From assembly GCA_041690355.1 (NCBI GenBank), contig JAWLHK010000001.1:186001-250000 (forward strand): a stretch of DNA of 64,000 nucleotides, read 5' to 3'. The translations under genes and the position numbers were made by a program. Source of the DNA: JAWLHK01 sp041690355 [NCBI: bacterium] (GTDB taxonomy: Bacteria > J088 > JAWLBW01). Positions 56,000-63,409 of the stretch are shown here, one piece after another (positions within the stretch are counted from its first letter, which is position 1; each line of letters starts with the position of its first letter). Below the pieces are notes generated by a model. It searched no databases. It was not told where the DNA came from and worked only from the letters and a program-made list of their open reading frames with translations.

Positions 56000-58900
56000 A
56001 CATCACGGAACTTTCCGTCCGCCGGCCGGTGTTCGCGTGGATGCTCATGGGCGCCACACTGGTCATCGGCCTCGTGGCCTTCACGCGCATCGGCGTGAGC
56101 AACCTGCCCGACGTCGACTATCCGACCATCTCGATCAACGTCTCGTGGGAAGGCGCTTCACCGGAGATCGTCGAGACCGACGTCGTAGAAATCCTCGAGG
56201 AGTCGCTGACGCAGGTTGAAGGGATCAAGTCGATCTCCTCCCGCTCGTCGATGGGGAGCGGCCGCATCACGGTGGAACTGGACCTGGATCGCAGCGTCGA
56301 CCTCGCGCTGCAGGATGTGCAGACGCGCGTCTCGCAGGCGCAGCGGCGCCTGCCGGCCGACATCGACCCGCCGGTCATCTCGAAGTCGAACCCCGAAGAC
56401 CAGCCGATCATGTGGGTCGCCCTTTCGGGACCGTTCCCCCAGCGCGTCCTGAGCGACTACGCCCGCTACCAGCTGAAAGAGAAGCTGCAGACGGTGCCCG
56501 GCGTCGGCGAGATCGCCCTCGGGGGGTACCTGGAGCGGAACATCCGGATCTGGCTCGACGCCGACCGACTGGCGGAACGCGGGGTGACCGCGGGGGAAGT
56601 CATTGCTACCCTGCGCAGGCAGCATGTGGAACTTCCGGCCGGACGTCTCGAGAGCGCGGGGCGCGAACTGAACGTGCGCGTGCTGGGCGAGGCGCTCGAT
56701 CTCGAAACCTTCCGCTCGCTGGTCGTGGCGCGGACGGGGACGACCCCGGTCTACCTGGCCGACGTGGCCATCGTCGAAGACGGGTTCGAGGACATCCGCC
56801 GCCTCATGCGCGCCAACGGCGTTCCAGCCCAGGGTGTGGGGATCCGCAAGCAGCGGGGCGCCAACGCGGTGGCCGTGGCGCAGGGGGTGCGGGCCACGCT
56901 CGACGAGGTGCGCCCGACGCTTCCCGAAGGGATGGAGCTGGCCGTCAACTTCGATTCCACGCAGTTCATCGAGGAGTCGATTCACGAGCTGCAGTTCGAG
57001 CTCGTGCTCGCCGTCATCCTCACCGGCATCATCTGCCTCATCTTCCTCGGCTCCTTCTCGACGACGCTGAACGTACTGCTCGCCATCCCGATGTCGCTGC
57101 TCGGCACGGTCGCGGTCATCTACTTTCTCGGCTACACGTTCAACACCTTCACGCTGCTCGGCCTGGCGCTCGCCGTGGGGCTCGTGGTCGACGACGCCAT
57201 CATGGTGCTCGAGAACGTACACCGTCACGCGGAAATGGGGAAGTCGCGCGTCCAGGCGGCGCTCGAGGGGACCGAACAGATCAAATTCCCCGCGCTGGCC
57301 GCTACCGGCTCCGTCGTCGCCATCTTTCTGCCCGTCGTCTTCATGGACGGGGTCATCGGCAAGTTCTTCATGCAGTTCGGGGTGACGCTCTGCGCGGCCA
57401 TCCTGTTCTCCTATGTGGAAGCAATCACGCTCGCCCCCGCCCGCATGGCGCAGTTCATGACCGTGCACGCCGAAGGGGGCTCGACGATCGATCGCGTCTT
57501 CAAACGCCTCTCCTCCGTGTACGAGCGGATTCTCCGCTGGAGCCTCGACCACGCCGGCTGGGTGCTCGGGGCTGCCGTCCTTCTCTTTTTCGCCGCCCTG
57601 GGCGTGTTCCGGGCGCTGCCGTCGGAGTTCGTCCCCTCGCAGGATCAGAGCCGGCTCATGGTGCGCTACCAGACGCAGCTCGGCAACAGTCTCGAGGAAG
57701 CCGACCGCCTCATCGCCAGGGCGGAAGACATCGTGCGCAGCCGCCCCGAGGTACAGCGCGCGCTCGCCATCGTCGGCGGCGGCGACGTGAGCGAGGGACG
57801 CATGTTCGTCACTCTGGTGCCCCCTGGGGAGCGGAAGCTGAGCCAGAACGAGTTCGCCGATGAACTGCGCAAGGAGTTCCGCAACATCCCCGGCCTGCGC
57901 GCCTTCGTCATGGACCTCTCGCAATCGGGCTTCTCGGCGCGCCGCGGGTATCCGGTGGAATTTTCGGTGCGCGGTCCGGAGTGGAAGTCGCTGGTGGAGC
58001 TGAGCGAGACGGTGCGCGAGAAGCTCGACGCCACCGGACTCGTCACGGATCTCGACAGCGACTACAAGGTGGGCCAGCCCGAAGTGCGCCTCGTGCCCGA
58101 CCGCGCCCGCGCCGCCGATCTCGGCATTCCGATCGAGGATGTCGCGGCAGCCGTCAACCTGCTCGTGGGCGGAAGCCGCGTCGGCAAGTACAGCAGCGGC
58201 GGACGCCGGCTCGACGTGCGCGCCCGCCTGCTCGCCGATCAGCGCTCGCGCCCCGAAGACATCACGCGTCTTTTCGTGCGCACCGCTGCGGGCACCCTCG
58301 TGCCCCTCTCGTCGCTCGTGACGTGGGAGGAGCAGCCGTCGCTGCAGGAAGTCAGCCGCGAAGACCGCCAGCGCGCCATCGCGCTCTCGGCCAACGTGGC
58401 GCCGGGGCATTCGCAGGATGAAGCGCTCGCGGCCGTGCAGGCGCTGCAGAAGGAGATGCCGGTCGGCTACAGCCTCGTGCTCGGCGGGTCGAGCGTCGCC
58501 TTTCAGGAATCGATGGGCGGCCTCTTCTTCGCCATGCTGCTCGGCATCCTCTTCGCGTACATGATTCTCGCCTCGCAGTTCAATTCGTTCCTCCACCCGG
58601 TGACGGTGCTGACGATTCTGCCGCTGTCAATCGCGGGGGCGGCCTTCATGCTGCTCATCGCCGGCAAGTCGCTCAACATCTTCAGCATGATCGGCCTGCT
58701 GCTGCTGCTGGGCATCGTCATGAAGAACTCGATCATCCTCGTGGATTACGCCAACGAGGAGCGCGAGAACGGGGCCGATCCACGCACGGCCATGCTGCGC
58801 GCCGGTCCCATCCGGCTGCGGCCGATTCTCATGACCTCGGCGGCGACGCTCACGGCCGCCATTCCGGCCGCGCTCGGCTTGGGGCCCGGGAGCGAAACGC

Positions 58901-59034
58901 GCAGCCCGATGGCCCTGGGGATCATCGGTGGACTCGCGGTGGCGACCGTGCTCAGTCTGCTGGTCGTCCCTTCCTTCTACGTCGTGGCGGACCGCCTCAA
59001 GGCGCGCATTGCCGCACGTTTTGGTTCCGCCTGA
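55996..59034 (+). CDS. RND efflux transporter, HAE1 (AcrB/MdtBC-like) family
   Basis: A 1012-residue inner-membrane proton-driven pump with twelve predicted helices and two large periplasmic loops. The start ITELSVRRPVFAWMLMGATL is typical. TM4 proton relay: GLALAVGLVVDDAIMVLENV (adjacent Asp pair). TM10: GIVMKNSIILVDYANEE. C-terminal PIRLRPILMTSAATLTAAIP is the conserved TM11 loop. The sequence is of the hydrophobe/drug-efflux type rather than the heavy-metal CzcA type, judging by TM4. It is encoded after TolC and MFP, and divergent to a Spy-like/ECF module. Confidence 0.94.
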   Translation: MNITELSVRRPVFAWMLMGATLVIGLVAFTRIGVSNLPDVDYPTISINVSWEGASPEIVETDVVEILEESLTQVEGIKSISSRSSMGSGRITVELDLDRSVDLALQDVQTRVSQAQRRLPADIDPPVISKSNPEDQPIMWVALSGPFPQRVLSDYARYQLKEKLQTVPGVGEIALGGYLERNIRIWLDADRLAERGVTAGEVIATLRRQHVELPAGRLESAGRELNVRVLGEALDLETFRSLVVARTGTTPVYLADVAIVEDGFEDIRRLMRANGVPAQGVGIRKQRGANAVAVAQGVRATLDEVRPTLPEGMELAVNFDSTQFIEESIHELQFELVLAVILTGIICLIFLGSFSTTLNVLLAIPMSLLGTVAVIYFLGYTFNTFTLLGLALAVGLVVDDAIMVLENVHRHAEMGKSRVQAALEGTEQIKFPALAATGSVVAIFLPVVFMDGVIGKFFMQFGVTLCAAILFSYVEAITLAPARMAQFMTVHAEGGSTIDRVFKRLSSVYERILRWSLDHAGWVLGAAVLLFFAALGVFRALPSEFVPSQDQSRLMVRYQTQLGNSLEEADRLIARAEDIVRSRPEVQRALAIVGGGDVSEGRMFVTLVPPGERKLSQNEFADELRKEFRNIPGLRAFVMDLSQSGFSARRGYPVEFSVRGPEWKSLVELSETVREKLDATGLVTDLDSDYKVGQPEVRLVPDRARAADLGIPIEDVAAAVNLLVGGSRVGKYSSGGRRLDVRARLLADQRSRPEDITRLFVRTAAGTLVPLSSLVTWEEQPSLQEVSREDRQRAIALSANVAPGHSQDEALAAVQALQKEMPVGYSLVLGGSSVAFQESMGGLFFAMLLGILFAYMILASQFNSFLHPVTVLTILPLSIAGAAFMLLIAGKSLNIFSMIGLLLLLGIVMKNSIILVDYANEERENGADPRTAMLRAGPIRLRPILMTSAATLTAAIPAALGLGPGSETRSPMALGIIGGLAVATVLSLLVVPSFYVVADRLKARIAARFGSA

Positions 59035-59041
59035 GGACCGC

Positions 59042-59821
59042 ATGATTCCGCTGTCGCGCCCGAGGTTCCGCCTTCTGCTGCTCGCCCTGGTCGTCATCGG
59101 CCTCGTCGCCGGCGTGCTCGGGATCCGCTCGGAGCTTTCGGCCGCGGACAACTGGCGTACGGCGCCGCGGACCAGCATGGGGATCGCGCCGAAGGCGACG
59201 GAGGAGCCGGAGCCGCTCGTGCACGTCTACGCGGCGCGCACGGTGAAGTGGCGCGGCTGGTTCGCCGTGCACTCTTGGATCGCGGTCAAGCCACGCAACG
59301 CCGTCACGTGGACGACGTACCAGGTCATCGGCTTCCGCCTGAAGCGCACGGGAACCGCCGTGGTCATCCAGGACGACGACCCGGATCGGCGCTGGTACGG
59401 CGCGCCCCCCGCGCTGCTGGCGGAACTGCGGGGACCCGCGGCTGAGCGCGCCATCCCGAAGATCCACGCCGCCGCGTTGTCCTATCCGTATCCGCACGCC
59501 TACCGGGCGTGGCCGGGGCCGAACAGCAACACCTTCGTCTCGCACATTCTGCGGGCCGTCCCAGAGCTGCAGGTCGAGCTGCCGCCGCACGCCATCGGCA
59601 AGGACTGGATCGACGACGGGGATCTCGTCGGCTGGTCCGAGAGCGGCACCGGCGCGCAGCTGTCGCTCTTCGGCGCCCTCGGGCTCACGGCGGGTCTCGC
59701 CGAGGGGCTCGAGGTGAACCTGCTCGGCTTGACCTTCGGCCTCGATCTCTGGCGCCCGGCCCTGAAGCTTCCGCTCGTCGGCCGCGTAGGCTTGCGCGAC
59801 GCGCCGGTGTTCGGGGAGTGA
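59042..59821 (+). CDS. DUF3750 domain-containing protein
   Basis: A 259-residue protein with one N-terminal membrane helix (LLLLALVVIGLVAGVLGI) and a DUF3750 domain: VHSWIAVKPRNAVTWTTYQV, PDRRWYGAPPALLAELRGPA, SYPYPHAYRAWPGPNSNTFV and PPHAIGKDWIDD. The conserved WPGPNSNTF and a His/Trp set suggest an enzyme-like fold, but the function is unknown. It follows the RND gene by seven bases and likely shares its message. Confidence 0.82.
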   Translation: MIPLSRPRFRLLLLALVVIGLVAGVLGIRSELSAADNWRTAPRTSMGIAPKATEEPEPLVHVYAARTVKWRGWFAVHSWIAVKPRNAVTWTTYQVIGFRLKRTGTAVVIQDDDPDRRWYGAPPALLAELRGPAAERAIPKIHAAALSYPYPHAYRAWPGPNSNTFVSHILRAVPELQVELPPHAIGKDWIDDGDLVGWSESGTGAQLSLFGALGLTAGLAEGLEVNLLGLTFGLDLWRPALKLPLVGRVGLRDAPVFGE

Positions 59822-59834
59822 GGCAGCCTCCTCC

Positions 59835-60045
59835 CGACCCCAGCGGGGTCGCACTCCCCGCCGCGCAACCACCTCCTCCGGGCGAGATCGACTCGCCCGG
59901 TCCTCCTCCTCCAGCGAGGAGGAGGAAACATGCCTCCGTGTGCTCGATCCCGCCCTTCGCACCCGACCCGGCCCCACGGACCCCGGCGGGGTCCCATCAC
60001 TTAGCTACCGGAATCCCCCCGTGCCCTTCGACCCCGGAGGGGTCG
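59835..60045. repeat. Three CGACCCC/GGGGTCG stem-loops in an intergenic region
   Basis: Near-identical hairpins at 59835-59851 (CGACCCC-AGC-GGGGTCG), 59978-59994 (GGACCCC-GGC-GGGGTCC) and 60029-60045 (CGACCCC-GGA-GGGGTCG) lie between the DUF3750 gene and the toxin gene. Other stems (CGGGCGAG/CTCGCCCG and CCTCCTCCT/AGGAGGAGG) lie between them. They resemble REP-like palindromes. No gene is seen in 59822-60103. Confidence 0.75.
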
Positions 60046-60103
60046 CAGCAAGCCGCCCCGGACGTCACGCCCCGCGCCTTGCCTCCGGCGGTCGGAGCGT
60101 CGT

Positions 60104-60511
60104 TCAGGCGGTGAATGCTCGAAGGGAGACGCTGTCGTGGGGGAAAAGCTTCAGCAGGGGGCCGTCGTTCGTGACCAGCTTCACATTGAGGCGCCGGGCC
60201 AGCGAAACGAATTCGCAATCGTAGGCCGAGGCGCCGGTGGCCGCGGCGAGTTCGAGAACCGCGTTGAAATCCGTCTGATGTTCTCCGGCTTCCATCAGCT
60301 CGAGCGCAAACTTCATCTCTTCGATGGCCGCCTGCGGGCTCAGGTTCTTGACCTTGACCTGCAGGGCAAGAACATTCATGAATTCACTTCGCCAGAGGAT
60401 CGGCGCTCGCCACACGGCATCCTGTTCGTAGACCTTCACGGCGAGCGCATGAAGTTCGGGGGGTCGTTTGGTGACAAGGTAGGCAATCAGGTTTGTGTCG
60501 GCGACGATCAC
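60104..60511 (-). CDS. PIN-domain (VapC/FitB-type) toxin
   Basis: A 135-residue PIN-domain toxin. Acidic ligands: D5 in MIVADTNLIAYLV, E in LWRSEFMNVLAL, D in GASAYDCEFVSLARRL and D in KLVTNDGPLLKLF. The ADTNLIAYL start and Y-D-x-E-F-V-x-L-A block are typical of VapC toxins that act as endoribonucleases. Its ATG overlaps the antitoxin stop by four bases. The module looks intact. Confidence 0.92.
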   Translation of the reverse strand: MIVADTNLIAYLVTKRPPELHALAVKVYEQDAVWRAPILWRSEFMNVLALQVKVKNLSPQAAIEEMKFALELMEAGEHQTDFNAVLELAAATGASAYDCEFVSLARRLNVKLVTNDGPLLKLFPHDSVSLRAFTA

Positions 60512-60750
60512 GGCCGGCCTTTTCGCTTGGCCGCGGAAATTTCCGCATCGGTCATCTCGAAATCAGGCAAGGTCTGGTGAAAAGCCCGGAGCCTGGTGAG
60601 AAAATCCTGCTTTTCTTCGGCGGTCGGTTGGTCAACTCGCTCGAGAAGCAGAACGATTTCCTGATTGAGGCTGCGCCGGTTCGCCGCCGCGCGCTGCTTG
60701 AGCCGCTCGTAGACGTCGTCGGGAATGTTGCGGACGGTAAGGTTCGCCAT
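60508..60750 (-). CDS. FitA/VapB-type ribbon-helix-helix antitoxin
   Basis: An 80-residue antitoxin. The N-terminal RHH domain MANLTVRNIPDDVYERLKQR then AAANRRSLNQEIVLLLERV binds DNA; the C-terminal tail (about 45-80, FLTRLRAFHQTLPDFEMTDA) should wrap the toxin. GGAGG lies six bases before the ATG, and an inverted repeat is 16 bases upstream as a candidate autoregulatory operator. Confidence 0.92.
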   Translation of the reverse strand: MANLTVRNIPDDVYERLKQRAAANRRSLNQEIVLLLERVDQPTAEEKQDFLTRLRAFHQTLPDFEMTDAEISAAKRKGRP

Positions 60751-60765
60751 AAGGTCCCTCCCCGT

Positions 60766-60784
60766 ATTCCCCTACAAGGGGAAT
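60766..60784. promoter_or_regulatory. Operator-like inverted repeat of the PIN module
   Basis: ATTCCCCTACAAGGGGAAT has perfect 8-base arms and a 3-base centre, 16 bases upstream of the antitoxin ATG. RHH antitoxins repress at such sites. Confidence 0.65.
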
Positions 60785-60860
60785 TTCGGAACAGTGTCGA
60801 CTGATATCATCATAACATCATCACGACATCATGGCCCCAGAGCGCCTCGCGGATGCCTGC

Positions 60861-60940
60861 CAAGTGACGAGTTTCAACTGGAACGACGAGCACCATGCCC
60901 TTGTCCCATCAGCCCTTGGTTCTCAGCGCATGGCGCTTCA
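60861..60940. repeat. Composite intergenic repeat, copy 1 (diverged)
   Basis: Starts CAAGTGACGAGTTTCAA, continues with GGAACGACGAG, GCCCTTGTCCCATCAG, and ends TCAGCGCATGGCGCTTCA. The next copy begins directly after it, so the two are in tandem. Confidence 0.6.
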
Positions 60941-61048
60941 TCAAGTGACGAGTTGCGAGTGACGAGTGACGAGTCGTCGACAAGGACGACGAATTAAGAG
61001 CCTTGCCCGATCAGCGCTCGGCGCTCGGTGCTTGGCGCTAAGCGCTTC
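60941..61048. repeat. Composite intergenic repeat, copy 2
   Basis: Head: TCAAGTGACGAGTTGCGAGT then GACGAGTGACGAGTC. Middle: CAAGGACGACGAAT and GCCTTGCCCGATCAGCGCT. Tail: GGTGCTTGGCGCTAAGCGCT. The same order of blocks is found at 62906-63008. Confidence 0.75.
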
Positions 61049-61071
61049 CCCCGGGGTAGGGTACCCCTCAA

Positions 61072-61091
61072 TTGTGCAATTAATTGCACAA
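61072..61091. repeat. Perfect 20-base palindrome
   Basis: TTGTGCAATTAATTGCACAA is fully self-complementary and AT-rich, lying just after composite repeat copy 2 in an intergenic region. It could be a protein-binding site, but no adjacent gene start uses it. Confidence 0.7.
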
Positions 61092-61368
61092 GCGGAAACC
61101 CCTGAAATCATTGGAAAACAGGGGGTAGGATTTGAGCCTTTTCGTAACGACCCTTCCGGCAATTGCGACCGAAAAGGAATGCCCACAACCACAAAGAGCC
61201 TTATGCCCCCTCGCCCCGGGGTCCGGAACCGCTGTTTTGCCTCCGGCCGGTATTCCGCGAGGGAATTGCGCGGAGCGAAGTGGGGGCGTGTTTCCATCGG
61301 CCATTGATCATCGACCATTGGCCGTCCGCGGAGCGCCTGTCAGGCGCTCCGCGACGTAGCGCTTGAGG
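61092..61368. other. Intergenic stretch, no gene recognised
   Basis: Contains an inverted repeat ACCCCTG...CAGGGGGT (around 61099-61128) and the short words CCATTG/ATCATCGA/CCATTGGCC near 61300-61322. Open frames here have no protein-like composition. Confidence 0.4.
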
Positions 61369-61659
61369 TTACGCGACCCGTTCAACCTTAATCCGGTCTG
61401 CTCGCTTCATCGCCTGGGCGAGATCGTAAGCCGCCTGCATCCGGTACCAGGTCTCGGCGCTGCCGCCGAAGGCCTTGTCGAGCCGAATCGCCATTTCTGG
61501 TGAAATCCCGGCGCGTCCATTGACGAAATCCGAGAGCTGCCGCCTGCTTACGCCAAGGCGCTTCGCGGCTTCAGATACGGTGAGGCCCAAAGGCTCTAAG
61601 CAATCATGCCGAACGGAGAGCCCGGGGTGGGTGGGTTTTTCATCGCCATTGCACCGCAT
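61369..61659 (-). CDS. HigA-type antitoxin (XRE family)
   Basis: A 96-residue antitoxin with the Hig[24 protein letters not shown] then [20 protein letters not shown] and [17 protein letters not shown]. The usual HigA N-terminus (MKNPPHPG) is present in a neighbouring frame: an ATGAAAAACCCACCC start lies one frame off, so the first codons ([13 protein letters not shown]) may be the product of a one-base indel. It follows a truncated HigB fragment on the same strand. It could still repress DNA although its toxin is broken. Confidence 0.82.
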   Translation of the reverse strand: MRCNGDEKPTHPGLSVRHDCLEPLGLTVSEAAKRLGVSRRQLSDFVNGRAGISPEMAIRLDKAFGGSAETWYRMQAAYDLAQAMKRADRIKVERVA

Positions 61660-61735
61660 GATCAGGATGAATCTTCCGGCGGTCGCCCTTCTCGTAGAGA
61701 AGCTTGAGTCCTTTGTGCCGAAAGCTTCGTATCAT
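61640..61735 (-). pseudogene. Truncated HigB-type toxin remnant
   Basis: ATG at 61735 opens a 31-residue frame, [31 protein letters not shown]. This is the N-terminus of RelE/HigB toxins (usual MIKSFKHKGL...F..G....I.P.HA.RL), which are about 92 residues long. Two thirds of the toxin, including the catalytic C-terminus, is missing, and the stop overlaps the start of the HigA region as an intact higB stop would. I read it as an internal deletion of higB that left the operon junction. Confidence 0.72.
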
Positions 61736-61741
61736 ATGAGA

Positions 61742-61747
61742 AGTGTA
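61742..61747 (-). promoter_or_regulatory. -10 box of the higBA remnant
   Basis: TACACT on the minus strand ends six bases before the truncated higB ATG, the same spacing as at qor. A leaderless message is implied. Confidence 0.45.
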
Positions 61748-61875
61748 ACCTCACAGCGCGCAGACGTCAAAGGGCAGTGCGCGGCCTGAGCAATACTCGG
61801 CCACCGAACACCAACCGGCTGGTGCAGGCCCGGCCAGAGAGCAATCTCCGCCGGGATTCGATACCATGACCGACC

Positions 61876-62913
61876 ATGCAACAGACAGAACTCCACACGG
61901 TATTTATTGAGGTCCGCGGCGCGGGGCTTCCCGAAGTCGACGGCCTTTATGTTCCGTCCATGGCCCCGCCGGCCACGTCCGAGTCGGGCACCCTGTCCCG
62001 GCCCGGCTACTGGAACGGCAGGATGGCCTGGGATCGGGCCGACGGCATGGGGGCGCGAAGCCCGGCGCTCTCGTACTCGAATTCCTACCAGGCTTGGCGA
62101 ATCGCCCGCCTCGACGGACACCTGGCCTACGAAATCTCGTCCGAGGAACCCCTGCCCCCGACGGACCGAACGTGGAACGTCTACAAGAACGGAATTGCGC
62201 CGGCGCCTGAGATAGTGATCCACCACTGCGATCCGAGAGAGCCTTGCCCCGCGCCCAACGTTGTCTTCGTGCTCGGCGGACCCGGCGCCGGCAAGGGAAC
62301 CATGTGCGAGCTCGCCGAACATCAGCTCGGGTGGACGCACCTGTCTGCCGGGGCCCTGTTGCGCGCCGAGCAGGAGGCGGGCGGGCCGATGGCGGCGTCC
62401 ATCCGCGAGATTCTCGATGCCGGAAAGCTGGTCCCCAGCCACGTCACCGTGGGGCTGCTCAAGCAGGCCATGGAGAACGTCACCCGGAAGACGGGGAAGA
62501 GGAACTTTCTGATCGACGGATTCCCCCGCTCGCTCGCCAACCTCGAAGGCTGGCTCGAGGTCTTCGGCCGCGAGGCGGCGCTTCCGAAGATGCTGTATCT
62601 GGAGTGCCCCTTTCCCGTCCTCGAAAAGCGCATTCTGGGGCGCGCCAAGTACTCAGACCGCAGCGATGACAACGTGGAGAGCATCAAGCTGCGGTTCGAC
62701 ACCTTCAAAGCAGAGACGCTGCCCACAGTGGACTACTTCAAGCGCGAAGGCCGGTGTGTCGAGGTCGACACCAGTCAGGACCGCCAGGCCGTCTATGCCC
62801 TCGTCCGCGAACACCTCGCGGAATACACGGAGAGGGACTGCGCCGAAAAGCCCCTCACCGAGCGCTCGGAAATCCTTCTCGGTCTGCGGCCGTACCCCGA
62901 ACGACTCAAGTGA
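61876..62913 (+). CDS. Eukaryote-like UMP-CMP/adenylate kinase with an unrecognised N-terminal domain
   Basis: A 345-residue fusion. Residues 127-320 are a nucleoside monophosphate kinase: P-loop VFVLGGPGAGKGT (130-142), HLSAGALLRAEQEAGG (155-170), FLIDGFPRSLANLEGW (211-226), and GRAKYSDRSDDNVESIKLRF (255-274). These match eukaryotic-type UMP-CMP kinases (short LID, SDRSDDN) better than bacterial Adk or Cmk. Residues 1-115 are a separate domain: VRGAGLPEVDGLYVPS, RPGYWNGR, LSYSNSYQAWRIARLDGHLA and YEISSEEPLPP, a pattern I associate with small beta-rich domains in protist proteins but cannot name. TACCAT ends eight bases before the ATG. The stop codon lies in a dispersed repeat. Confidence 0.82.
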   Translation: MQQTELHTVFIEVRGAGLPEVDGLYVPSMAPPATSESGTLSRPGYWNGRMAWDRADGMGARSPALSYSNSYQAWRIARLDGHLAYEISSEEPLPPTDRTWNVYKNGIAPAPEIVIHHCDPREPCPAPNVVFVLGGPGAGKGTMCELAEHQLGWTHLSAGALLRAEQEAGGPMAASIREILDAGKLVPSHVTVGLLKQAMENVTRKTGKRNFLIDGFPRSLANLEGWLEVFGREAALPKMLYLECPFPVLEKRILGRAKYSDRSDDNVESIKLRFDTFKAETLPTVDYFKREGRCVEVDTSQDRQAVYALVREHLAEYTERDCAEKPLTERSEILLGLRPYPERLK

Positions 62914-63008
62914 CGAGTTACGAGTGACGAGTGACGAGTTTCAAACAAGGACGTAGAATCCGGCGCCCTTGCTTGATCGGCGCTTGATGCTTAGCGCTTG
63001 GCGCTTCG
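62906..63008. repeat. Composite intergenic repeat, copy 3
   Basis: Same block order as copy 2: TCAAGTGACGAGTTACGAGT and GACGAGTGACGAGTT, CAAGGACGTAGAAT, CCCTTGCTTGATCGGCGCTT and GATGCTTAGCGCTTGGCGCT. Its first bases supply the last codons and stop of the kinase gene. Confidence 0.75.
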
Positions 63009-63069
63009 CCAAGTGACAAGTTTCCGACAAGGACAGAAGAATTCCTGCTCGGCGCTTAGCGCTTACCCC
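63009..63069. repeat. Composite intergenic repeat, copy 4 (short)
   Basis: CCAAGTGACAAGTTTCC, GACAAGGACAGAAGAATTC and CTCGGCGCTTAGCGCTTACC follow copy 3 directly; the GATC block is missing. Confidence 0.6.
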
Positions 63070-63409
63070 CCCCCTCAATCACCCTGGCGCCGGCGATCGG
63101 GCTTCCTGCATCGGTCACCTCGCCGGTCGCATCCCCATCGATCCGCACGGGACGCGCAGCCGTTGGATTCGGCCGTGCGCGCGAGCGTTTCGAAGGCCGC
63201 TGGGTGGCAAAGAGAATGGAATTGCGGCCTACGGCCTCTTGCGTTGGCGATAGTGCAACCTGTCGACAACCGGAACACTGCATCGTTTCGTTACGTTTGA
63301 CACTTGGGGACGACGACTGTACCCTGCCCTCAACAGACTTGGCTCTCCCGGGAGCACCCCGATTTCTTTCGGAAGCATTATCGCGCTGCGATCCACAGAA
63401 GGGTTACCG
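63070..63409. other. Intergenic stretch before the cysteine-rich lipoprotein
   Basis: No gene that I can support. A minus-strand frame ending at 63056 encodes TGEVTDAGSPIAGARVIEGG, faintly like a carboxypeptidase-regulatory beta-domain, and may be the relic of a lost gene. The promoter of the downstream lipoprotein must lie here. Confidence 0.35.

Noticed and set aside
56158-58596. 812-codon minus-strand frame inside the RND gene
   Set aside because: Antisense shadow of a textbook RND transporter; no independent evidence.
61120-61150. T-arm-like sequence (GGATTTGAGCC) suggesting a tRNA end or att site
   Set aside because: The rest of a cloverleaf (acceptor, D-arm, anticodon arm) cannot be found nearby and no integrase is present.
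60861-63069. CRISPR array
   Set aside because: Repeats are degenerate, built of short words, without uniform spacers, and no cas gene is present.
63056-63283. Minus-strand frame with TGEVTDAGSPIAGARV
   Set aside because: Slight resemblance to a carboxypeptidase-regulatory domain, but it is short, has no start signal and runs into unrelated sequence; kept only as a possible relic.
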